A stretch of 64,000 nucleotides of DNA, from contig CAVSRC010000007.1 of NCBI GenBank assembly GCA_963730325.1, forward strand, positions 496,001 through 560,000, given 5' to 3'. The DNA comes from CAVSRC01 sp963730325 (GTDB taxonomy: Bacteria; Pseudomonadota; Alphaproteobacteria; Rhizobiales; Kaistiaceae). The notes beneath the pieces were generated by a model. The model searched no databases. It had not been told where the DNA came from and worked only from the letters and a program-made list of their open reading frames with translations. Positions 27,364 to 36,767 of the stretch are shown here, piece by piece (position 1 is the first letter of the stretch; each line of letters opens with the position of its first letter). A program made the position numbers and the translations under genes.

Positions 27364-28404
27364 TTATTCTCCGGGAGCTGGCGTCTGCAGCGCGCGGGCG
27401 ATGGTCTCAAGCAGCGACTGGACTTCCTGCTGCTGCTTGGACTGGGTCTCGACCCAGCTCCTGACCACCTGCTGCTCGCTGCGCATGTGTTGCACGAGCC
27501 CCTGAATGCCCTCCGCAAGATTGGCCATGGCGGTCGTGGCGCGCGTCGTGCCGGCCTCCGCCCGATTGTCGGTGGTGTGATCCTCGTGGATGGTGCGGGT
27601 CAGGCGCTCGATGGCGACGCGCAGGTCCTCGGCGGTGGTGGCGCCGCCGCGATCGAGCATGTCGGGATCGAGATCGGTGACCGTCGACAGCCAGTCCTCG
27701 AGGTCGTTGTAGAACATGCTCTGCGCCTGGCCGGCCTGGAGGTCGAGGAAGCCGAGCACCAGCGAGCCGGCGAGGCCGAACAGCGAGGACGAGAAGGCGG
27801 TGCCCATGCCGTTCAGCGGCGCGGCGAGACCGGCCTTGAGGTCCTCGAAGATGACGCCGGTATTGGACGAGGAGACGTCGAGGCCGCGGATGGTGTCGGC
27901 GACGGCGCTCACCGTCTGCAGCAGGCCCCAGAAGGTGCCGAGCAGGCCGAGGAAGATCAGCAGGCTCGTCAGGTAGCGGCCGAGGTCGCGATCCTCGTCG
28001 AGGCGCATCTGGATCGAGTCGAGGATCGAGCGCATCGTCTGGGTGGAGATCGCCATGCGGCCGATACGGTCGCCGAGCAGCGTCGCCATCGGCGCCAGCA
28101 GCACCGGCGGGCGGTCAACCTCGATGCCGGGCTCGGCGACGCGGAAGGTGTTGACCCAGCGGATTTCCGGGAACAGGCGGAAGATCTGGCGGAAGGCGAG
28201 GCCGATGCCGATGACCAGGACCGCGACGATGACGCCGTTGAGGCCGGGATTGGCGGTGAAGGCCGCGAAAACCTGGCGATAGAGAGCCAGCGCAATGAAG
28301 GCGGCGATGATCAGAAAGATGGTCATGCGCCACAGGTAGACCTGCGGGCTGGCAAGCTTGTAGGGATCGTATTCGCGCGTCCGGGCTCTTCGGAAAAAAC
28401 GCAA
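27364..28404 (-). CDS. MotA/TolQ/ExbB-like proton channel protein
   Basis: The 346-residue protein has two N-terminal helices (about 27-75) and two more near 145-165 and 195-220. The latter two carry the MotA/ExbB-type sequences SLLIFLGLLGTFWGLLQTV and LNGMGTAFSSSLFGLAGSLV. The C-terminal 120 residues are cytoplasmic and helical. With the adjacent MotB-like protein it probably forms a proton-conducting motor complex of unknown function. A short leader separates it from suhB upstream. Confidence 0.87.
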   Translation of the reverse strand: MRFFRRARTREYDPYKLASPQVYLWRMTIFLIIAAFIALALYRQVFAAFTANPGLNGVIVAVLVIGIGLAFRQIFRLFPEIRWVNTFRVAEPGIEVDRPPVLLAPMATLLGDRIGRMAISTQTMRSILDSIQMRLDEDRDLGRYLTSLLIFLGLLGTFWGLLQTVSAVADTIRGLDVSSSNTGVIFEDLKAGLAAPLNGMGTAFSSSLFGLAGSLVLGFLDLQAGQAQSMFYNDLEDWLSTVTDLDPDMLDRGGATTAEDLRVAIERLTRTIHEDHTTDNRAEAGTTRATTAMANLAEGIQGLVQHMRSEQQVVRSWVETQSKQQQEVQSLLETIARALQTPAPGE

Positions 28405-28501
28405 GGTTCAAGTGCCTCTCTCGCTTGGCACAAGTCTTAGCGTGATTTGTGACCCTAGAGAAACGGCAAAATCGCGGCAGGCCGCGAAAAACGGGGAAAG
28501 C

Positions 28502-29302
28502 TCAGGCGGGCGTCCCGGCGGCGGCGATATTGTCGATGAGGGCGCGGTGGATGGTCTCGTTGCCGGCGACCACCGTTTTGGTGGCGAACATGTCGCCCGC
28601 GCCCGCCGCATCGGTGACGATGCCGCCGGCCTCGCGCAACAGCACGATCCCGGCCGCGATGTCCCACGGGTTGATGCCGTTTTCCCAATAGCCGTCGTAG
28701 CGGCCGGAGGCGACCCAGGCGAGATCGGTCGCCGCCGATCCCGAGCGCCGCAGGCCGGCGATCTGCGGCATCATCCGGTTGATCTGGGGAATGGCGGTAT
28801 CGCGAATGTTGCGGCCGATTCCCGGCAGGCCGGTGGCGATGACGCAATCGGCGAGGTTGCGGCGCGCCGCCACGCGCAGGCGGCGGTCGTTGAGGAAGGC
28901 GCCGGCGCCCTTCTCGGCGACATAGAGCTCGTTGAGGATCGGGTTGAAGATCACGCCTGCGACGAGTTGGCCGTCGCGCTCCAGCGCCAGCGAGATGGCG
29001 AACAGCGGAATGCCGTGCAGGAAGTTGGTGGTGCCGTCGAGCGGGTCGATGATCCAGCGATGGTTCTCGTTACTGCCGGGGAGGGAGCCGCTCTCCTCGG
29101 TCAGAAAGGCGTAGCCAGGACGCGCCTTGCGCAGTTCGGCGATCAGCACCTCGTCGGCGCGGCGGTCGGCGGCGGAGACGAAGTCGCCGGGTCCCTTGAG
29201 CGAGACCTGAAGGTTCTCGACCTCGCCGAAGTCGCGGGCGAGGCCGCGGCCGGCCTTGAGCACGGCCTGGACCATGACGTTGAGAAGGGCAGTGCGGGCC
29301 AT
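28502..29302 (-). CDS. suhB: Inositol monophosphatase family protein (SuhB-like)
   Basis: The 266-residue protein shows the IMPase metal site motifs: LTEESG, WIIDPLDGTTNFLHG, and NPWDIAAGIVLLREAGG near the C-terminus. It hydrolyses inositol-1-phosphate or related sugar phosphates; bacterial SuhB can also act in rRNA antitermination. The ATG at 29302 begins directly at the conserved MARTALLNVMVQA. The same frame runs open far upstream to 31174 but is non-coding there. It lies between the MotA-like and Sel1 genes on the same strand. Confidence 0.93.
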   Translation of the reverse strand: MARTALLNVMVQAVLKAGRGLARDFGEVENLQVSLKGPGDFVSAADRRADEVLIAELRKARPGYAFLTEESGSLPGSNENHRWIIDPLDGTTNFLHGIPLFAISLALERDGQLVAGVIFNPILNELYVAEKGAGAFLNDRRLRVAARRNLADCVIATGLPGIGRNIRDTAIPQINRMMPQIAGLRRSGSAATDLAWVASGRYDGYWENGINPWDIAAGIVLLREAGGIVTDAAGAGDMFATKTVVAGNETIHRALIDNIAAAGTPA

Positions 29303-29379
29303 GAGTGGGAGATTCCGGTTCGGAGGGCGTGCTTCTCGCACCACACTTAGCGGCGCGCCGCAAGAGGCGATGATGCAGA

Positions 29380-30606
29380 TCAGTTGGCCGGCCAGCGCTG
29401 GGCGGCGGCAATGGCAAGCTGGCGCTGTTCGGGCGTCAGGCCGGCGACGAAATTGTCGAGGAAATCGTCGGTCTTTCCGGCGCGGCTGGCGAGAAGGTGG
29501 TACTTGGCGGCCGCGACCGGATCGGCCGGCGCGCCGGTGCCGGTAGCCAGAATCCGCGCCAGCCGGTTCTGGGCGATTGCGTTGCCGAGGTCGGCGGCGC
29601 GACGGAACCAGACGACGGCGGCCGTCTCGTCCTTGGCGACGCCAATGCCGTTGAACAGGCGGATGGCGTATTCGACCTCGGACGCGACGTGGCTCTGGTG
29701 CGCCGCATCGGCGAACAGCCGGGTGGCCTGTTCCTGGTCCTCGCTGACGCCGCTGCCCTGGCTGTAGAGCTGGGCAAGCACGTATTCGGCCTCGGCGCTG
29801 CCGGCGGCGGCGGCGGTCTGCAGCAGGCCGGCGGCACGCGCCGGATCGCGCGGCCGCGCGGTGCCCTCGATGTAGAGGAGGGCGAGATTGTACATGGCGC
29901 CGACCTGACCATGCGCGGCGGCGCTCTCGAAATAGTCCGCCGCCTTGCTGCGGTCGACCGGCACGCCGCGCCCTTCCAGATACATGTTGCCGAGCGCGAA
30001 CGCGGCTTCGCGATCGCCATCGGCGGCGGCTCCTTGGTACCATTGCGCTGCCGTGGCGAAGTCCTGGGCGACGCCGTAGCCGCCCTCGTAGATCACGCCG
30101 AGCAGGGTCTTGGCGGCGGTGTCGCCGGCTTCGGCGCGCGGCAGGGCGAGGTTGCGGGCGGAGATGTAGAGGCCGCGCTGGAAGGCGCCGTAGGCAAGGT
30201 CGGGCGCGCCGTCGCCGGTCGCCGGCGCGGGGGTATCCGGCGCTGCCGTGGTGGGCATGGCGGGCGGCGCAGGAACGAGGCCGGTCACGGGTGCGGCGGC
30301 GTCGGCCGTCGGGGGTTCCGCTATTGGCTGCGTTTCGGTCGCGCCCGGGCGCGCGGCCGGGACCGGCGGAGCCTTGCCGCCGGTCGGCGCCGGTGCGCGG
30401 TTGGCGGGCGCGGGCTCCCTGGGCTTCTTGGGCGGCGGCTGCGGTTGCTCCGGAACGAGCAGAACCGGCTGGTCGGTCGCCGGTGGCGCCGCGGTTGTCG
30501 CCGATGGCGGGGTGAGCACCATCGGGCCGTCTTCGGCGGCATCCTGGGCGAGCGCCGGAAGGGCGGCGAGAGAAACCGCCGCAGCCGCGAGGAGCGTGCG
30601 TCTCAT
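29380..30606 (-). CDS. Exported Sel1-repeat protein
   Basis: The 408-residue protein has a signal peptide ending ALPALAQ, a Pro/Ala-rich region (about 25-130) and then about seven Sel1-type repeats. Examples are AKTLLGVIYEGGYGVAQD, AAFALGNMYLEGRGVPVD and AEYVLAQLYSQGSGVSED. Sel1 proteins are periplasmic scaffolds in signalling or envelope processes; no partner can be named. Its ATG overlaps the stop of the upstream ThiE-like gene by four bases, so they are probably co-translated. ATG at 30606 is chosen because the signal peptide starts there. Confidence 0.85.
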   Translation of the reverse strand: MRRTLLAAAAVSLAALPALAQDAAEDGPMVLTPPSATTAAPPATDQPVLLVPEQPQPPPKKPREPAPANRAPAPTGGKAPPVPAARPGATETQPIAEPPTADAAAPVTGLVPAPPAMPTTAAPDTPAPATGDGAPDLAYGAFQRGLYISARNLALPRAEAGDTAAKTLLGVIYEGGYGVAQDFATAAQWYQGAAADGDREAAFALGNMYLEGRGVPVDRSKAADYFESAAAHGQVGAMYNLALLYIEGTARPRDPARAAGLLQTAAAAGSAEAEYVLAQLYSQGSGVSEDQEQATRLFADAAHQSHVASEVEYAIRLFNGIGVAKDETAAVVWFRRAADLGNAIAQNRLARILATGTGAPADPVAAAKYHLLASRAGKTDDFLDNFVAGLTPEQRQLAIAAAQRWPAN

Positions 30607-31256
30607 GCCGCCGTCTCGCCGCTTTCCGCCAGATGCGTGCATGCCTCGGCAACGGCCGCGCCCGGCCCGCGCGGGTCGTCCCAGACGGCCCGGGAGAGGG
30701 CGACGAACTCAATTCCCGCCGCGGCGGCCTCGCGCACCGAGGCAAGCGTGCGGCCGCCCATGACGATCGCCGGGATGACGGTGACCGCCGACCACCAGGC
30801 GGCGAGGTCGAGCGCCTTGGGAAAGATGCCGTCGTCGGTATCGCCGTCGAGGCGGCCGAAGAAGAGGAAGTCGGGTTCGGCTTCGCCGGCGGCGAGCGCC
30901 TCGTGGCGGGAGGCAATGTGCCCGGCGCCGACCATGCGCTTGGGATGAAGGCTGGCGACGGCGACGGCGAGATCGGCGGGGCCCGAATCGATGAACACGC
31001 CGTCAGCCTGTGTGCGTCCGACGATGCGCGTGTCGCCATGGATGATCGCCGCGGCGCCGGCATTCTGGGCAAGCGGCACGAAGGCCTGTGCCGCGTTCTG
31101 CAAGCGGGAAGGATCGGCGGGATCGGCGGCGATGATGAGCGACGCGACGTCGCCGCCAGACAGCGCGTCGGCAACGCGGGACGCGAACGTCTCGGCGTCA
31201 GCCCCGGCGGGGGTCACCAAGCACAGGCGGCAACGGCTTGCGATGTCGTTCGCCAT
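30603..31256 (-). CDS. ThiE-like thiamine phosphate synthase family protein
   Basis: The 217-residue protein has the TMP-TENI beta/alpha barrel outline: CRLCLVTPAG, GAAAIIHGDTRIVGRTQADG, and VTVIPAIVMGGRTLASVREA. It is divergent: the pyrophosphate- and HMP-binding residues of true ThiE (the QxRxK near the start) are not evident. It may be a paralogue with another role. It overlaps the Sel1 gene downstream. The ATG at 31256 precedes the first strand; upstream codons are basic filler. Confidence 0.72.
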   Translation of the reverse strand: MANDIASRCRLCLVTPAGADAETFASRVADALSGGDVASLIIAADPADPSRLQNAAQAFVPLAQNAGAAAIIHGDTRIVGRTQADGVFIDSGPADLAVAVASLHPKRMVGAGHIASRHEALAAGEAEPDFLFFGRLDGDTDDGIFPKALDLAAWWSAVTVIPAIVMGGRTLASVREAAAAGIEFVALSRAVWDDPRGPGAAVAEACTHLAESGETAA

Positions 31257-31397
31257 GATCCAGGCACCACGTCGCCCCGGGGCCGCCCTCCGTACCATCC
31301 ACTCGGACGTCCGGCCCGGTGTGGCCGGGTCCGGGGTCCGATTTAGGCTATTTCAGCCGGCTGTGCAGCCTCTTTCTCGGCTGCCGCCGGTTGCCGG

Positions 31398-32348
31398 TCA
31401 GTCGGCGTAGACCGCGATCATCTTGTCGAGCAGTTCCAGCGCCTTCTTGCGCGGCCGCTGGAAGCAGTTGCGGCCGATGATCGAGCCGTAGCCGCCGCCC
31501 TTGCGGATGCCACGGGCGTCATCCATGACGTCCGCGTCGGACTTCTGCGGGCCGCCGGAGAAGATGACAATGCGGCGCCCGCCGAGCGCCGACTGCATGA
31601 TGTGCTGCACGCGGTCGGCGATCGTGGCGTAGGGAATCTTGTTCTTGTCGTAGAGCTTCTTCATCTCGGGATCGAAGAAGTCAGGTGCCGGCAACTTGAG
31701 CTTCAGGATGTGGGCGCCGATCTGCGCCGTCATCTGGGCCGCATAGGCGGCGACGTCGAGCGCGGTCTCGCCAACCTTGTCGAGGTCGCCGCCGCGCGGG
31801 TAGGACCACACCACGCTGGCGAGGCCGGCATCCTTGGCTTCGCGGATCAGCTCGCGGGCCTCTTCGATCTGCTCATACGACTTCTCGGAGCCGGGATAGA
31901 ACGTCAGGCCGATGGCGGCGCAGCCCAGCCGAACGGCGTCGGCGACGCTCGCCGTGATCGCCTGGTCCTTGTACTGGCTGGCCGGGAACAGTCCGTTGGC
32001 GCTGTTGACCTTGAGGATCAGCGGGATGCGCCCGGCATAGGTCGCAGCACCCGTTTCGAGCAGTCCCAGCGGCGCGGCGAGCGCGTTCAGGCCGGCATCG
32101 ATCGCCAGATCGAAGAAGTAGAGCGGGTCGAAGGCCGGCTGGTTCATGGCAAAGCTCTTTGCCGGGCCATGCTCGACGCCCTGGTCGATGGGCAGGATGA
32201 CGATGCGCCCGGTGCCGCCGAGGCGGCCGGCGAGCAGGATCCTGGCGAGCTGGGCCTTGATTGCCGGGCTGTCGGACTCATACAGCTTGAGAATGTTCTG
32301 AACGCGGTCGGTACGCACTGAGTTGGCGAGGGATTTGGGTGCGGCCAT
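31398..32348 (-). CDS. Class I fructose-bisphosphate aldolase (DhnA/FbaB type)
   Basis: The 316-residue protein matches the archaeal-type class I aldolase: GRIVILPIDQGVEHGP, TFYPGSEKSYEQIEEA, SVVWSYPRG and AHILKLKLPAP, in which a Lys would form the Schiff base. It cleaves fructose 1,6-bisphosphate to two triose phosphates. The ATG at 32348 begins the conserved MAAPKSLANSVRTD. The frame is open 106 codons upstream but overlaps pgk and is not coding there. It is the last gene of a minus-strand tkt-gap-pgk-fba series. Confidence 0.92.
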   Translation of the reverse strand: MAAPKSLANSVRTDRVQNILKLYESDSPAIKAQLARILLAGRLGGTGRIVILPIDQGVEHGPAKSFAMNQPAFDPLYFFDLAIDAGLNALAAPLGLLETGAATYAGRIPLILKVNSANGLFPASQYKDQAITASVADAVRLGCAAIGLTFYPGSEKSYEQIEEARELIREAKDAGLASVVWSYPRGGDLDKVGETALDVAAYAAQMTAQIGAHILKLKLPAPDFFDPEMKKLYDKNKIPYATIADRVQHIMQSALGGRRIVIFSGGPQKSDADVMDDARGIRKGGGYGSIIGRNCFQRPRKKALELLDKMIAVYAD

Positions 32349-32481
32349 TGGTCTATCCACTGTGCTTGGGGGTTCGCCTTCTAGCCGATAACCCCGGGAT
32401 TGTTCACGATTTCGCGCGCCAGCCTTGAGGCGTGGGCCGGGTGGCGGGAGACCCCGCCGGCCCGGTTCGGGAGAAGTCGCC

Positions 32482-33678
32482 TCACCGCTTGCGCAACACC
32501 TCGACACCGGGGAGGGCCTTGCCCTCCATCCATTCGAGGAACGCGCCGCCGGCCGTCGAGACGAAGGAGAAGTCGCCGCCGACGCCGGCCTTGTTGAGCG
32601 CCGAGACGGTGTCGCCGCCACCGGCAACCGAAAGCAGGGCGCCTGATTTGGTGCGCTCGGCGGCATGGCGGGCGGCTGCCACCGTCGCGTGATCGAAGGG
32701 CGGCACCTCGAAGGCGCCGAGCGGGCCGTTCCAGACCACCGTCGCCGCCTTGTCGATCCATGCGTTGACGGCGGCGACCGACTGCGGTCCGACGTCGAGG
32801 ATCATCGCGTCGGCGGGCACCGAATCGACCGGCACGGTCTCGGTGGCGACGCCTTCCTTCAGCTCCGCCGCGACCACCACATCGTCAGGCAGCACGATGG
32901 CGCAGCCGGCCTTGGCCGCGGCATCGATGATCGTCCTGGCAGTGTCGGCGAGGTCGGGCTCGGCCAGCGACTTGCCGATGGCGACGCCCTTGGCGAGCAG
33001 GAAGGTGTTGGCCATGCCGCCGCCGATGACCAGCGCATCGACCTTCTCGACCAGGTGGGTGAGCACGTCGATCTTCGACGACACCTTGGCGCCGCCGACG
33101 ATGGCAACCACCGGCCGCTTGGGGCTCCCAAGCGCCGCTTCCAGCGCTTCGATCTCGGCCTGCATGGCGCGGCCGGCATAGGTCGGCAGGTACTTCGACA
33201 GGCCCTCGGTCGAGGCGTGGGCGCGGTGGGCGGAGGAAAAGGCGTCGGCGACGAAGACGTCGCCGAGCTTGGCCATCTCGGCCGTGAAGGCCGGGTCGTT
33301 CTTGGTCTCTTCCTTGTGGAAGCGCGTGTTCTCCAGAACCAGCACGTCGCCGTCCCGCAAGGACGCGACGGCCTTCTCGGCCTCCGGCCCGACGCAGTCG
33401 GGGGCGAAGGCGACCGGCTTGCCGAGCACATCGGCGACCGCGGGCACGACCTGCGCAAGCGAGAATTTCGGGTCCGGCCCTTCCTTGGGGCGGCCGAAAT
33501 GGGCGAGCAGGATGGCCCTGCCGCCCTTCTCGGTCACGTCGCGGATGGTCGGCTCGGCCGCCCGGATGCGCGTGTCGTCGGCGACCTTGCCGTCCGCCAT
33601 GGGGACGTTGAGGTCGACGCGAATGAGGACGCGCTTGCCCTTCAGATCGACCCCGTCGAGGGTACGAAACGCGCTCAT
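32482..33678 (-). CDS. pgk: Phosphoglycerate kinase
   Basis: The 398-residue protein has all expected motifs: RVLIRVDLNVPM near the N-terminus, LLAHFGRPK, DAFSSAHRAHAS and the C-terminal ATP region SVAGGGDTVSAL. It makes ATP from 1,3-bisphosphoglycerate in glycolysis. It lies 13 bases after gap on the same strand, so the two are an operon. Length is standard. Confidence 0.98.
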   Translation of the reverse strand: MSAFRTLDGVDLKGKRVLIRVDLNVPMADGKVADDTRIRAAEPTIRDVTEKGGRAILLAHFGRPKEGPDPKFSLAQVVPAVADVLGKPVAFAPDCVGPEAEKAVASLRDGDVLVLENTRFHKEETKNDPAFTAEMAKLGDVFVADAFSSAHRAHASTEGLSKYLPTYAGRAMQAEIEALEAALGSPKRPVVAIVGGAKVSSKIDVLTHLVEKVDALVIGGGMANTFLLAKGVAIGKSLAEPDLADTARTIIDAAAKAGCAIVLPDDVVVAAELKEGVATETVPVDSVPADAMILDVGPQSVAAVNAWIDKAATVVWNGPLGAFEVPPFDHATVAAARHAAERTKSGALLSVAGGGDTVSALNKAGVGGDFSFVSTAGGAFLEWMEGKALPGVEVLRKR

Positions 33679-33691
33679 GGGCTCCGCTCCC

Positions 33692-34699
33692 CTAGAGGAA
33701 CTTGCTCATGGCGACGGCGGTGTCGGACATGCGGTTGGAGAAGCCCCACTCGTTGTCGTACCAGGAAAGCACCGTCAGCATCGTGCCCTGCATGACCTTG
33801 GTCTGCGGCAGGGCGACGGTCGAAGACGCCGGGTCGTGGTTGAAGTCCGACGATACGTTCGGCGCCGTGGTGACGTTGAGGATGCCCTTGAGGCGGCCGT
33901 TGGACGCGGCGATGAAGGCCTCGTTGACCTCTTCCTTGGTGACGCTCTTCTTGAGGATGAACTTGACGTCGACCAGCGACACGTTCGGGGTCGGCACGCG
34001 GATCGAGATGCCGTCGAGCTTGCCCTTGAGTTCCGGAATGACCAGGCCGATCGCCTTGGCGGCGCCGGTCGAGGTCGGGATCTGGCTCAAGGCCGCGGCG
34101 CGGGCGCGGTAGAGGTCCTTGTGCAGGGTGTCGAGCGTCGGCTGGTCGCCGGTATAGGAGTGGATCGTGGTCATCATGCCATGGTCGATGCCGAAGGTCT
34201 TGTTGACCACGTCGACGACCGGGGCCAGGCAGTTGGTGGTGCACGAGGCGTTGGAGACCACGATGTGGTCCTTGTTCAGGATCTGATGGTTGACGCCGTA
34301 GACGATGGTGGCGTCGGCGCCGTCCGAGGCGGTCGACACCAGCACGCGCTTGGCGCCCGCACCGAGATGGACCGAAGCCTTCTCCTTGGAGGTGAAGATG
34401 CCGGTGCACTCCATGACGATGTCGATGTCGAGATCCTTCCAGGGAAGCTTGGTGGGATCCCTCTCGGCCAGGCACTTGAAGCTCTCCTCGCCCACCGAGA
34501 TCACGTCGCCGTCGACCTTGACCTCATGCGGGAAGCGGCCATGCACCGAATCGTAGCGCAGCAGATGGGCATTGGTTTCGACCGGACCGAGATCGTTGAT
34601 CGCCACGATGTCGATGTCCTTGCGGCCGGATTCGTAGATGGCGCGCAGCACCAGCCTGCCAATGCGGCCGAACCCATTGATCGCGACCTTTACGGCCAT
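33692..34699 (-). CDS. gap: Glyceraldehyde-3-phosphate dehydrogenase
   Basis: The 335-residue protein starts with the NAD-binding VAINGFGRIGRLVLRA and has the catalytic cysteine motif SNASCTTNCLAP. The C-terminal WYDNEWGFSNRM is also diagnostic. It is the type I enzyme. Asp-containing NDLG after strand 2 suggests NAD preference. It is preceded by tkt (73 bases) and followed by pgk. Confidence 0.98.
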   Translation of the reverse strand: MAVKVAINGFGRIGRLVLRAIYESGRKDIDIVAINDLGPVETNAHLLRYDSVHGRFPHEVKVDGDVISVGEESFKCLAERDPTKLPWKDLDIDIVMECTGIFTSKEKASVHLGAGAKRVLVSTASDGADATIVYGVNHQILNKDHIVVSNASCTTNCLAPVVDVVNKTFGIDHGMMTTIHSYTGDQPTLDTLHKDLYRARAAALSQIPTSTGAAKAIGLVIPELKGKLDGISIRVPTPNVSLVDVKFILKKSVTKEEVNEAFIAASNGRLKGILNVTTAPNVSSDFNHDPASSTVALPQTKVMQGTMLTVLSWYDNEWGFSNRMSDTAVAMSKFL

Positions 34700-34772
34700 G
34701 TTCTTCTCTCCTTCAAAGCGTGCGGGGCCTGCACCTGGGAGGGGGCGGGCCGCGGTGACAAAACACAGATGG

Positions 34773-36767
34773 TCAGGTAAGCGCCTTGACCCTCGTCAAA
34801 GCCGCTTCGGCGGCGGCCTCGGCGGTGATCCCGAACTTCTTGTACAGCTCCTGGTAGGGCGCGCTGGCGCCGAATCCATGCATGCCGATGAAGATGCCTT
34901 CCGGGCCGATGAAGCGGTCCCAGCCGAGGCGCACGGCCGCCTCGATGGCGACCTTGACCGGCGCGTCGCCGATCACCTCGGCCTTGTACTCCTCGCTTTC
35001 CGCCTCGAAGAGCTCGAAACAGGGCACCGAGACGACGCGCGCCGGGTGGCCGGCCTCGTCGATCAGCGCCTTGGCGGCGAGCGCGATCTCCACCTCGGAG
35101 CCGCTGGCGAACAGGGTCACCTCGGCATCGCCCTCGGCGCCGGCGATCTCATAGGCACCGCGGGCGCAGGCATTGGCATCGGCGAACTCGGTGCGCAGCG
35201 CCGGCAGGCCCTGGCGGGTGAGCGCCAGGACGCTCGGCGCGCTGCGGCTTTCCAGCGCCAGCTGCCAGCATTCGAGCGTCTCGGTGGCGTCGGCCGGGCG
35301 GAAGACCATCAGGTTGGGGATGGCGCGCAGGGCCGCCACCTGGCCGATCGGCTGGTGGGTCGGCCCGTCCTCGCCGAGACCGATGGAATCGTGGGTCATG
35401 ACGAAGATCACGCGGATGCCCATCAGGGCGGCGAGGCGGATCGACGGACGGCAATAGTCCGAGAACGTCAGGAATGTGCCGCCATAGGGGATGAGGCCGC
35501 CATGCAGCGCCATGCCGTTCATGGCGGCGCCCATGCCGTGCTCGCGCACGCCCCAGTGCATGTAGCGACCGTCGAAATCGCCGGTCTTGATCTCCTTCAG
35601 CCCCTTGGTGCGGGTGTTGTTGGAGGGGGTCAGGTCGGCCGAGCCGCCAACGGTCTCCGGCACGGTGGCGTTGATCACCTCGAGCGCCATCTCGGAGGCC
35701 TTGCGGGTGGCGACCTTGGGCGCCTCGGCGGCGAGCGTCTTCTTGTAGGCGTTGATCGCCGCGTCGAATCCGGGCGGCAGATTGCCGCGCATGCGGCGCT
35801 CGAATTCGCCGCGGAGATTGGCGTCGGCAGCCGCCAGACGCTTCTCCCACTCCTTGCGCGCCGGGCTCGAGCGCAGGCCGGCAATGCGCCAGGCATCGCG
35901 GACATCGGCCGGAATCTCGAAGGGCGGCGAGTCCCAGTGGAGCTGCTTGCGGGCGCCGGCGATCTCCTCCTCGCCCGGCGCATCGCTGTGCGCCTTCTGC
36001 GTGCCGGCCCGGGTCGGGAAGCCGAAGCCGATGATCGTCTTGCAGGCGATCATCGTCGGCCGGTCGCTCTTCTGTGCCGCCTCGATGGCAGCGGCGATCT
36101 CGTCCGGTTTGTGCCCGTCGATGCTGATCGTGTTCCAGCCGGCGGCAGCGAAGCGCGCCACCTGATCTCCGGTCTCGGCCAGGCTCAGGGGCCCGTCGAT
36201 GGAGATGCCGTTGTTGTCGAAGAAGACGATCAGCTTGTTGAGCTTGAGATGGCCGGCGATCGAGATCGCCTCGTGGCTGATGCCTTCCATCAGGTCGCCG
36301 TCGGAGGCGATGACATAGGTGTGGTGGTTGACCAGCGGGTCGCCGAACTGCGCGGCCAGGATGCGCTCGGCAAGCGCGAAGCCGACGGCGTTGGCGATGC
36401 CCTGGCCGAGCGGCCCGGTGGTGGTCTCGACGCCGACGGTGTGACCGCTCTCCGGATGGCCGGGCGTCTTCGAACCGAGCTGGCGGAAATTCTTGATCTC
36501 GTCGATCGTCATATCCTCGACGCCGAGGAGATAGAGGATCGAGTAGAGCAGCATCGAGCCGTGACCGGCCGACAGGATGAAGCGGTCGCGGTCGGGCCAC
36601 TGCGCGTCGGTGGGGTCGAATTTCAGATAGCGCGTGAACAGCACCGTGGCGACGTCCGCCATGCCCATGGGCATGCCGGGGTGGCCGGACTTGGCTTTTT
36701 GGACGGCGTCCATGGTCAGGGCGCGAATGGCGTTGGCCATGCGGTCATGCTTGGCTAGATCGGACAT
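34773..36767 (-). CDS. tkt: Transketolase
   Basis: The 664-residue enzyme has the thiamine diphosphate motif SDGDLMEGISHEA, the invariant SGHPGMPMGMAD near the N-terminus, and HDSIGLGEDGPTHQP in the pyrimidine domain. It shuttles two-carbon units in the pentose phosphate pathway. I chose the ATG at 36767, at MSDLAKHDRMANAI, which fits the family; 46 codons upstream are non-homologous. It heads the tkt-gap-pgk-fba series. Confidence 0.97.
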   Translation of the reverse strand: MSDLAKHDRMANAIRALTMDAVQKAKSGHPGMPMGMADVATVLFTRYLKFDPTDAQWPDRDRFILSAGHGSMLLYSILYLLGVEDMTIDEIKNFRQLGSKTPGHPESGHTVGVETTTGPLGQGIANAVGFALAERILAAQFGDPLVNHHTYVIASDGDLMEGISHEAISIAGHLKLNKLIVFFDNNGISIDGPLSLAETGDQVARFAAAGWNTISIDGHKPDEIAAAIEAAQKSDRPTMIACKTIIGFGFPTRAGTQKAHSDAPGEEEIAGARKQLHWDSPPFEIPADVRDAWRIAGLRSSPARKEWEKRLAAADANLRGEFERRMRGNLPPGFDAAINAYKKTLAAEAPKVATRKASEMALEVINATVPETVGGSADLTPSNNTRTKGLKEIKTGDFDGRYMHWGVREHGMGAAMNGMALHGGLIPYGGTFLTFSDYCRPSIRLAALMGIRVIFVMTHDSIGLGEDGPTHQPIGQVAALRAIPNLMVFRPADATETLECWQLALESRSAPSVLALTRQGLPALRTEFADANACARGAYEIAGAEGDAEVTLFASGSEVEIALAAKALIDEAGHPARVVSVPCFELFEAESEEYKAEVIGDAPVKVAIEAAVRLGWDRFIGPEGIFIGMHGFGASAPYQELYKKFGITAEAAAEAALTRVKALT

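Noticed and set aside
26336..28404. Zorya-type defence system
   Set aside because: Only MotA/MotB-like genes are present. ZorC, ZorD or ZorE are missing, and suhB, Sel1 and glycolytic genes surround the pair.
28502..31174. 890-codon minus-strand frame ending in suhB
   Set aside because: Only the last 266 codons are homologous to inositol monophosphatase; the rest overlaps the Sel1 and ThiE-like genes in another frame.
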